NCBI GenBank assembly: GCA_946545505.1 | Contig: CAMNNN010000023.1 | Coordinates: 1 to 11,065 of the forward strand | Direction of reading: 5' to 3' | Origin: an uncultured Clostridia bacterium | GTDB taxonomy: Bacteria > Bacillota > Clostridia > Saccharofermentanales > Saccharofermentanaceae | DNA: 11,065 bases | Part shown: piece after piece, positions 6,495 through 11,065 of the stretch | Position numbering within the stretch: position 1 is the stretch's first letter | Layout of the letters: every line of letters begins with the position of its first letter | The notes under the pieces: model-generated | Databases searched by the model: none | Told to the model about the DNA's origin: nothing | Seen by the model: the letters and a program-made list of their open reading frames with translations, nothing else | Translations under genes and position numbers: made by a program

Positions 6495-8026
6495 AGACTC
6501 TTGAAGAATTAAGAAGGCAGATCGATGCTGCCGATAAGGATATACTCGATGCGTTCGACAGAAGACTTGCTGCCGTTAAGTGCATAGGTGAAGTCAAGAA
6601 GATCGAGGGTAAACCCGTCTATGATGAGCAGCGCGAGAAAGAGAAGATCGAACGTCTGAAGAAGATGGCGGGATTCGAATCAAAGCCTTATATAGAGAGA
6701 CTATATACACAGATAATGGGTATAGCAAAGGACCTCGAGTACAGACCTATGTTCGGTGTGCTCGGCAAGTCTTTGCCCCATACGTATTCTCCCGAGATCC
6801 ACAGCATGATCACAACGGACTATGCCTACACGGTTATCGAGAGAGAAGAGGATGAGCTGCTCACATTATGGGAGCAGGGCAGAAGCGGCATCTACGGCGG
6901 CTTCAATGTAACTATCCCTTATAAGAAAAATGCGTTCGCCATGTGCGATGAACTGACACCCTGCGCGAGGGAATCCGGCGCGGTCAACACCGTGGTGTTC
7001 CGGAAGGACGGAACGAGCCTCGGAGCCAACACCGATGTTTACGGATTCAAATATATGCTTAAGTCTTCGGGAATCGATCCTGAGGGCAAGACTGTTCTGG
7101 TGCTCGGAACGGGCGGTGCGTCTGCCGCGGTCAATACCGCATTGAAGGAACTTAAGGCGGGCGACATCAGATTCGTAAGCAGAAATGGGGAGATCAACTA
7201 CGGTAATGTCTATGATGTTTGTGCGGATGCGCAGATAATCGTTAACTGCACTCCCGTCGGTATGTACCCGGAGATAATGAAGTCTCCTGTCGATGTCACG
7301 AAGTTCGGGCATCTCGAAGCCGTGGCGGATCTTATCTATAATCCTTCATGCACGAGACTTCTTTATGAAGCCGGAAAGTGCGGGCTTAAGTGCGCAGGCG
7401 GGTTGAAGATGCTGGTCGCTCAGGCGTTCAAGGCTTCGGCTTTCTTCAGGGGTGCCGCCGATGATGAAGCGGCCGAGGCAGCTGTCGATCCTGACGATAT
7501 CGCACACGTAACGGAAGTTCTTGAGAACAAGATGAAGAATATCACCATTATAGGAATGCCCGGATCCGGTAAGTCGGATCTGGCACGCGAACTGTCGGTG
7601 CACCTTAACCGCGAAGTCGTAGATCTCGATGACGGGTTTACGGAAGCTTACGGGAAGACGCCCGCTCAGGTTATAAGCGAAGAGGGGGAAGAGGCTTTTC
7701 GTAAGATGGAAAGTGAAGTCGCTGCCGGGCAGCTTGCCAGAAGCGGCATCATCATTTCCTGCGGAGGCGGCATCGTGGTGAAGGAGGAGAATTACTTCCT
7801 TCTGAAATGCAACTCGACCGTAATCTATAACAAGCGTCCACTCGATGTGCTGTGCGGTGAAGGAAGGCCGTTGACTGCGCAGAACGGAGTGGAGGCGCTT
7901 TATGAGCAGCGCAAGAATGCTTATGAGTCGCTCGCGGATATGGTGATAAGCGTGGATAAGAAAGACACCCGAGAGGAATATCTTAAGGAAGCAGTGAGGA
8001 TCTACGATGAAAATACTTGTACTTAA
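6491..8026 (+). CDS. Trifunctional fusion: chorismate mutase (AroQ class) - shikimate dehydrogenase - shikimate kinase
   Basis: One 511-residue frame holds three enzymes. Residues 1 to about 84 are an all-helical AroQ-class chorismate mutase (LEELRRQIDAADKDIL opening, RRLAAV at 24-29, then VYDEQREKEKI at 43-53). Residues about 86-320 are AroE: GVLGKSLPHTYSPEIHS (89-105), GFNVTIPYK with catalytic Lys145 (137-145), GAVNTV, GANTDVYGF with Asp182, the NADPH loop GTGGAS (206-211), NCTPVGMYP (252-260) and GGLKMLVAQA (303-312). Residues about 350-505 are AroK: the P-loop GMPGSGKS (355-362), DLDD (378-381), FRKMESE (403-409), GGG (425-427), GRPL (458-461) and YEQRKNAY (471-478). All three active sites look intact. 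It catalyses two consecutive steps (dehydroshikimate to shikimate to shikimate-3-phosphate) plus chorismate to prephenate. It overlaps aroC by 4 nt, with AAGGAG 5 nt before the start. Confidence 0.95.
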   Translation: MKTLEELRRQIDAADKDILDAFDRRLAAVKCIGEVKKIEGKPVYDEQREKEKIERLKKMAGFESKPYIERLYTQIMGIAKDLEYRPMFGVLGKSLPHTYSPEIHSMITTDYAYTVIEREEDELLTLWEQGRSGIYGGFNVTIPYKKNAFAMCDELTPCARESGAVNTVVFRKDGTSLGANTDVYGFKYMLKSSGIDPEGKTVLVLGTGGASAAVNTALKELKAGDIRFVSRNGEINYGNVYDVCADAQIIVNCTPVGMYPEIMKSPVDVTKFGHLEAVADLIYNPSCTRLLYEAGKCGLKCAGGLKMLVAQAFKASAFFRGAADDEAAEAAVDPDDIAHVTEVLENKMKNITIIGMPGSGKSDLARELSVHLNREVVDLDDGFTEAYGKTPAQVISEEGEEAFRKMESEVAAGQLARSGIIISCGGGIVVKEENYFLLKCNSTVIYNKRPLDVLCGEGRPLTAQNGVEALYEQRKNAYESLADMVISVDKKDTREEYLKEAVRIYDENTCT

Positions 8027-8435
8027 CGGACCTAACCTGAATATGCTCGGGATACGTGAGCCCGACATATACGGAAAGAGAACATACGCGGACCTTATCA
8101 GCATGATACGGGAGCACTGCGATTCCAAGGGCATAGAGGTAAGCTTCAAGCAAAGTAATCACGAGGGTGACCTGGTGGACTACATTCAGCAGGCGTACTT
8201 CGAGAGGTACGACGGCATCGTTATCAATCCCGGTGCCTATACGCATACATCGGTGGCGATCCTTGATGCACTCAAGGCTGTTGCCATTCCTTTTGTTGAG
8301 GTTCATATAAGTGATATCGATGAGCGCGAAGGGTTCCGCCAGATATCGTACATATCAAACATAGCCGAGACGACTATTAAAGGACACGGATTCGAAGGTT
8401 ATATTGAAGCGGTTGATTTCCTTTCCTCGCTGTAA
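8007..8435 (+). CDS. aroQ: 3-dehydroquinate dehydratase, type II
   Basis: This dehydrates 3-dehydroquinate to 3-dehydroshikimate. It is the small dodecamer-forming type II enzyme, 142 residues, as usual for the family. Visible signatures: LNGPNLNMLG (6-15), REPDIYG with catalytic Tyr22 (17-23), INPGAYTHTS with Asn74 (73-82), VEVHISDI with catalytic His100 (97-104), and REGFRQISYIS with Arg111 (107-117). The start lies 20 nt inside the preceding fusion gene, preceded by GAGGA (7996-8000) at 6 nt. The overlap is longer than others in the operon but the frame is clear. It is the last gene of the aro operon; no terminator hairpin follows it before the next gene. The symbol aroQ here means dehydroquinase, not the AroQ-fold chorismate mutase. 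Confidence 0.97.
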   Translation: MKILVLNGPNLNMLGIREPDIYGKRTYADLISMIREHCDSKGIEVSFKQSNHEGDLVDYIQQAYFERYDGIVINPGAYTHTSVAILDALKAVAIPFVEVHISDIDEREGFRQISYISNIAETTIKGHGFEGYIEAVDFLSSL

Positions 8436-8444
8436 TGGTATAAA
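8436..8444 (+). promoter_or_regulatory. Possible extended -10 promoter for the SseB-like gene
   Basis: TGGTATAAA fits an extended -10 element directly after the aroQ stop codon. The best -35, TTGATT (8413-8418), is 20 bp away, which is too long for strong activity. Transcription would start near 8451, just before the ribosome binding site GGAGGG (8454-8459). The gene could equally be expressed by read-through from the aro operon. Confidence 0.4.
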
Positions 8445-8467
8445 ATACGCGTCGGAGGGAATGAATA

Positions 8468-9796
8468 ATGTCCGATATAGATAAGAATATATTTGACCTC
8501 GAAGGTGATGATCTTGATGCGGCTTTGATGGCTGCCATCGAGGAGACCGACGAAGAGGAACGTGAGGCACGCGAACTTAAGGCCAAAGAGAATCAGGAAC
8601 GTGCGGAGCAGGCCCGGGTAACGGCCGTTGAGCAGGAGCAGAAGAAGGCTAAGATTGAAGAACTGCGTAAGTCTCTGCCCAATGAAGGAAGAAGATATTT
8701 CCTGATGGCGGAAGAATCCGAGTGTGATGAACAGAAGAACGAAGCTTCTGTTACCGGAATAGTCTACGGAACCTGTAAGAAGGACGACAGCGTATTTCTC
8801 TACAGAAACGACGGAAGAGCTCTGGGATCCAAGGTCATCAGTGTGGAAAAGTATAACGGACAGGTCTTCGAGCCTGCGGATGAAGTATCGCAGGGCAAGG
8901 CTAGGATCACTATCTCCGTCGACTATAAGAAGTCAGGTCTTACCAAGGAGAACGCAGTTCCCAAGTTCGCAGTGGTTACAAGCGTAAGACCTCCCGTGAA
9001 GGGTGCTGACGGCAAAACTGCAATCGAGAATCCTTCGCTGTCCGGACTCATGTTCAGATATCCCGAGTACAAGACAGACAAGGAATACCTTAACCACCTG
9101 ACGACCAATATCGTCAACGGTCAGTTCCTTATCCCTGCCATGCCCGGGGGCAACGAGGTTCAGGCCGACGGTAAAAAGAAGATACAGCTTATCATGTTTA
9201 CGAAGAAGGAAACTCCGGACAAGAGGATACTCCCCCTGTTTACGGATCTTCAGGCTCTGTATCTGTGGAGAAAGGTGTTCCAGAGCGAGCAGAAGCCTTC
9301 TATTGTTGTAATGAATTTCGTCGAGGCTGCCAAGTTTATTGAGAAGGACGGCTTCGATATCGCCATCAATCCTTCGGGACCGGTATCGGTGGGTCTCCCC
9401 GCGAAGGCAGCAACTCAGCTTGCCTCATTGGCAAGAAAGCTTGCAGGCGATGCCAAGTTAAAGAAAGAGACAATCAATGACGGCTCCAAGGTTACAGTAG
9501 GTCAGCCTCATCCCGGACCCGAGACCGAAGACGTTAGAAAGGCACTTGTCGATTACTGCAGAAGCAATCCCGTCATTAAGATGGCAGGTCTCCTGTTCAT
9601 GATCAGAGACAACAAGATGAGCTATCTTATCATCGTCGATATCCCCAAGGGTAACGAGAAGGCTGTCTATGCCGGAATCCTCGCAGCATTGAAGCCCCAT
9701 CTTAAGTCGATCAAGAATGTAGACTTCTCACTGTACTCGGAGGCTCCCTTCGCGAAGGATTATTTCGCTAAGATCCCGGCAGACTACAAGATCTGA
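8468..9796 (+). CDS. SseB-domain protein with N-terminal coiled coil
   Basis: This is a 442-residue soluble protein without signal peptide or membrane segment. Residues about 25-70 are a highly charged Glu/Lys/Arg coiled coil. Residues about 93-155 form a beta-rich segment (TGIVYGTCKKDDSVFLYRND, then a valine-rich strand) that resembles a translation-factor domain-II-like barrel. Residues about 205-320 match the SseB N-terminal domain (FLIPAMP, PLFTDLQALYLW, INPSGPVSVGLPA). Residues about 345-440 match the SseB C-terminal domain (ALVDYCRSNPVIKMAGLLF, YLIIVDI, FAKDYFAKIPADY). SseB was named for enhanced serine sensitivity in E. coli; its molecular role is not established, and many Firmicute homologues sit in unrelated contexts. 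GGAGGG (8454-8459) is 8 nt before the ATG. It sits 32 nt after the aro operon and is followed by its own terminator. Domain assignment is fairly sure, function unknown. Confidence 0.82.
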   Translation: MSDIDKNIFDLEGDDLDAALMAAIEETDEEEREARELKAKENQERAEQARVTAVEQEQKKAKIEELRKSLPNEGRRYFLMAEESECDEQKNEASVTGIVYGTCKKDDSVFLYRNDGRALGSKVISVEKYNGQVFEPADEVSQGKARITISVDYKKSGLTKENAVPKFAVVTSVRPPVKGADGKTAIENPSLSGLMFRYPEYKTDKEYLNHLTTNIVNGQFLIPAMPGGNEVQADGKKKIQLIMFTKKETPDKRILPLFTDLQALYLWRKVFQSEQKPSIVVMNFVEAAKFIEKDGFDIAINPSGPVSVGLPAKAATQLASLARKLAGDAKLKKETINDGSKVTVGQPHPGPETEDVRKALVDYCRSNPVIKMAGLLFMIRDNKMSYLIIVDIPKGNEKAVYAGILAALKPHLKSIKNVDFSLYSEAPFAKDYFAKIPADYKI

Positions 9797-9821
9797 TTCC
9801 CAAGATGTATATCCAAGCTTA

Positions 9822-9849
9822 AAGAAGACCGCGTAATTGCGGTCTTTTT
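9822..9849 (+). terminator. Intrinsic terminator after the SseB-like gene
   Basis: AAGACCGC (9825-9832) pairs with GCGGTCTT (9839-9846) around the loop GTAATT, and a T5 run ends at 9849. It lies 26 nt after the stop codon and ends the aro/SseB transcription region. The first NrdR-like box begins at the last base of the T-run. Confidence 0.9.
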
Positions 9850-9928
9850 CACTATATTTAGTGGGTGTTTTCAAAATGTAACACAATATATAGTGGTTTG
9901 CTATTGACCTTGCCACAACATATAGGTA
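9849..9928 (+). promoter_or_regulatory. Three tandem NrdR-box-like operators, 32-bp period
   Basis: Three 16-bp near-palindromes start at 9849 (TCACTATATTTAGTGG), 9881 (ACACAATATATAGTGG) and 9913 (CCACAACATATAGGTA). They resemble the NrdR consensus, roughly ACACTATATATAGTGT; the third is the weakest. NrdR is the ATP/dATP-responsive zinc-finger/ATP-cone repressor of ribonucleotide reductase genes and normally binds two boxes about three helical turns apart. Here each interval is exactly 32 bp. Box 2 lies just upstream of the nrdD -35, and box 3 covers the spacer and first bases of the -10, which suits repression. Confidence 0.8.
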
Positions 9929-9932
9929 GAAT
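9904..9932 (+). promoter_or_regulatory. nrdD promoter P1
   Basis: TTGACC (9904-9909), a 17-bp spacer and TAGAAT (9927-9932) form a good sigma-A-type promoter. The expected start is near 9939, giving a 5' UTR of about 130 nt. It is embedded in the NrdR-like boxes. Confidence 0.75.
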
Positions 9933-9968
9933 GAACAAGCAAACAGGGAAGAATCAAAAATCCGTTAG

Positions 9969-9986
9969 AAATGTAATATTACATTT
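9969..9986 (+). repeat. Perfect 18-bp palindrome in the nrdD upstream region
   Basis: AAATGTAATATTACATTT is a perfect inverted repeat. It shares the TGTAA/TTACA half-sites with the second palindrome at 10009-10025, so both may be operators for one regulator. It lies 12 bp upstream of the possible P2 -35 and about 30 bp downstream of the P1 start. The regulator is not recognised. Confidence 0.6.
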
Positions 9987-9997
9987 GGTAAAAAGGG

Positions 9998-10026
9998 TTA
10001 ACAAGCTTTTGTAACATTGTTACAAT
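9998..10026 (+). promoter_or_regulatory. Possible second nrdD promoter P2
   Basis: TTAACA (9998-10003), a 17-bp spacer and TACAAT (10021-10026) each match five of six consensus bases. The start would be near 10033, leaving a 38-nt UTR. The second TGTAA/TTACA palindrome covers the spacer and the -10. Confidence 0.5.
10009..10025 (+). repeat. Second TGTAA/TTACA inverted repeat over P2
   Basis: TTGTAAC-ATT-GTTACAA is a perfect 7-bp inverted repeat with a 3-bp centre. A partly overlapping dyad CATTGT-T-ACAATG (10015-10027) is also present. In RNA from P1 it would form a weak hairpin without a U-tract, so it is more likely a DNA operator than a terminator. It does not match the clostridial Rex, CcpA or GlnR/TnrA consensus. 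Confidence 0.55.
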
Positions 10027-10070
10027 GTACCAACTGATTCAAACAACACTTAAAGGGCAAGGTGCACAAA

Positions 10071-11065
10071 ATGAAGATCATCAAGCGTAACAAGCAGGAA
10101 GTAGAATTCGACATCTCCAAGATCATCAACGCTATTACTAAGGCGAATGAGGCTGCCAAGGAGCCGGATCGTATGACTCCCAAGCAGATCACACGTATCG
10201 CTGAGCGTGTTACGAATGAGTGTGAGAACATGAACCGTGCTCTCTCGGTTGAGGAAATCCAGGACCTTGTAGAGAAGCAGATCATGGCTCACGGCGCATA
10301 TGAGGTTGCAAAGCTCTATGTAACCTACCGCTATACCAGAAGCCTTATCCGTCAGTCCAATACAACTGACGCATCCATCCTAACCCTTATCGAGTGCAAC
10401 AACGAGGAGCTTAAGCAGGAGAACTCCAATAAGAACCCTACGGTCAACAGCGTACAGCGTGACTATATGGCAGGTGAGGTAAGCAAGGATATTACTCAGA
10501 GACTCCTCCTGCCCCAGGATATCGTAGAGGCTCATCAGCAGGGCCTTATCCACTTCCACGACAGCGACTACTTCGCACAGCATATGCACAACTGCGATCT
10601 CGTTAACCTCGAGGATATGCTTCAGAACGGAACTGTTATCTCAGGTACAATGATCGAGAAGCCTCACAGCTTCTCCACAGCTTGTAATATCGCTACACAG
10701 ATCATTGCCCAGGTTGCTTCCAACCAGTACGGCGGTCAGTCGATCTCCCTTACACATCTCGCTCCCTTCGTACAGATCTCCAGAGAGAAGATCACTAAGA
10801 AGGTAGAGGCTGAGTTCGAGGCTCTCGGCATCACACCCGACGAGGACAAGAAGAAGGCTATAGTAGAGCAAAGACTCCACGAGGAGATCGAGAGAGGCGT
10901 ACAGACGATTCAGTATCAGGTTGTAACGCTCCTCACAACTAACGGTCAGGCTCCGTTTGTAACCGTATTCATGTATCTGAACGAGGCAAAGGATCCTCAG
11001 CTTAAGGCTGACCTTGCCATGATCATAGAGGAAGTTCTCAAGCAGAGAATCCAGGGCGTTAAGAA
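10071..11065 (+). CDS. nrdD: Anaerobic (class III) ribonucleoside-triphosphate reductase, 5' part (3' end outside window)
   Basis: NrdD reduces ribonucleoside triphosphates to deoxy forms under anaerobic conditions, using a glycyl radical installed by NrdG. The visible 331 residues stay open to the window end. Residues 1 to about 92 are an ATP-cone, the allosteric dATP/ATP-sensing domain (IIKRNKQEVEFDISKI opening, VEKQIMAHGAYEVAKLY near 67-83). The catalytic barrel begins after about 100: DYMAGEVSKDI (131-141), GLIHFHDSDYF (158-168), HMHNCDLVNL (171-180, Cys175 in the position expected for a catalytic cysteine), FSTACNIATQIIAQVASNQYGG (201-222, within the family's signature) and TTNGQAPFVTV (289-299). 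The radical-site cysteine and C-terminal glycyl loop lie beyond the window. AAGG (10059-10062) precedes the ATG by 8 nt. Control by NrdR and possibly a second regulator is indicated upstream. Confidence 0.96.
   Translation, partial: MKIIKRNKQEVEFDISKIINAITKANEAAKEPDRMTPKQITRIAERVTNECENMNRALSVEEIQDLVEKQIMAHGAYEVAKLYVTYRYTRSLIRQSNTTDASILTLIECNNEELKQENSNKNPTVNSVQRDYMAGEVSKDITQRLLLPQDIVEAHQQGLIHFHDSDYFAQHMHNCDLVNLEDMLQNGTVISGTMIEKPHSFSTACNIATQIIAQVASNQYGGQSISLTHLAPFVQISREKITKKVEAEFEALGITPDEDKKKAIVEQRLHEEIERGVQTIQYQVVTLLTTNGQAPFVTVFMYLNEAKDPQLKADLAMIIEEVLKQRIQGVK

Noticed and set aside
7346..8149. Long minus-strand open frame opposite the kinase domain and aroQ (267 codons)
   Set aside because: It lies opposite well-conserved catalytic motifs, with no ribosome binding site or family signature.
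9998..10026. Rex, CcpA or GlnR/TnrA operator over the second nrdD promoter
   Set aside because: TTGTAACATTGTTACAA lacks the TTAA-N4-TTAA core of clostridial Rex sites, the central CG of cre sites and the 17-bp spacing of GlnR/TnrA sites.
1..11065. CRISPR arrays, tRNA/rRNA genes, insertion sequences or phage genes
   Set aside because: No regular direct repeats, no tRNA-like cloverleaf or rRNA sequence noticed, and no transposase, integrase or phage protein; the region looks like stable core chromosome.

Overview
The window looks like chromosomal DNA of a low-to-medium GC anaerobic Firmicute, probably a Clostridia member from an anaerobic community. Support comes from a CarD-family regulator, a YitT/DUF2179 membrane protein, AGGAGG-type ribosome binding sites, a class III (oxygen-sensitive) ribonucleotide reductase and a type I-beta DAHP synthase. 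The exact genus cannot be read from the sequence.

Layout. 1-432 is the 3' part of a YitT-family membrane protein gene cut by the window edge. 585-1100 is a monocistronic-looking CarD-like regulator with its own extended -10 promoter. 1101-1349 is a regulatory leader. 1350-8435 is one tightly packed six-gene operon on the + strand: DAHP synthase, prephenate dehydrogenase (tyrA), aroB, aroA, aroC, a chorismate mutase-shikimate dehydrogenase-shikimate kinase fusion, and type II dehydroquinate dehydratase. (That is seven reading frames counting the fusion as one.) Neighbouring frames overlap by 1, 4, 4 or 20 nt or are 1 nt apart. Together they encode all seven steps from PEP plus erythrose-4-phosphate to chorismate, and continue through prephenate towards tyrosine. 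Prephenate dehydratase and an aromatic aminotransferase are not in the window. 8468-9796 encodes an SseB-domain protein of unknown role, followed by an intrinsic terminator. 10071 to the window end is the 5' part of nrdD.

The most striking element is the aro leader. A promoter (TTGACA/TTTAAT) is followed by a 20-codon reading frame, MNRNFYAFAYNYYYYFTNVK, in which nine residues are Tyr or Phe, including four consecutive Tyr codons. Directly after its stop codon lies a 13-nt segment that pairs perfectly (two G-U pairs) with a segment overlapping the left arm of a strong GC-rich terminator ending in U5. This is the architecture of classical ribosome-mediated transcription attenuation (as in enterobacterial pheA/trp). 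It is unexpected in Clostridia, where T-box RNAs usually do this job. The leader AUG appears to sit at or near the transcription start with no Shine-Dalgarno sequence, which suggests leaderless initiation.

The second notable control region precedes nrdD. Three NrdR-box-like palindromes start at 9849, 9881 and 9913, spaced exactly 32 bp apart, and surround a TTGACC/TAGAAT promoter. Downstream lie two further TGTAA/TTACA palindromes around a possible second promoter (TTAACA/TACAAT).
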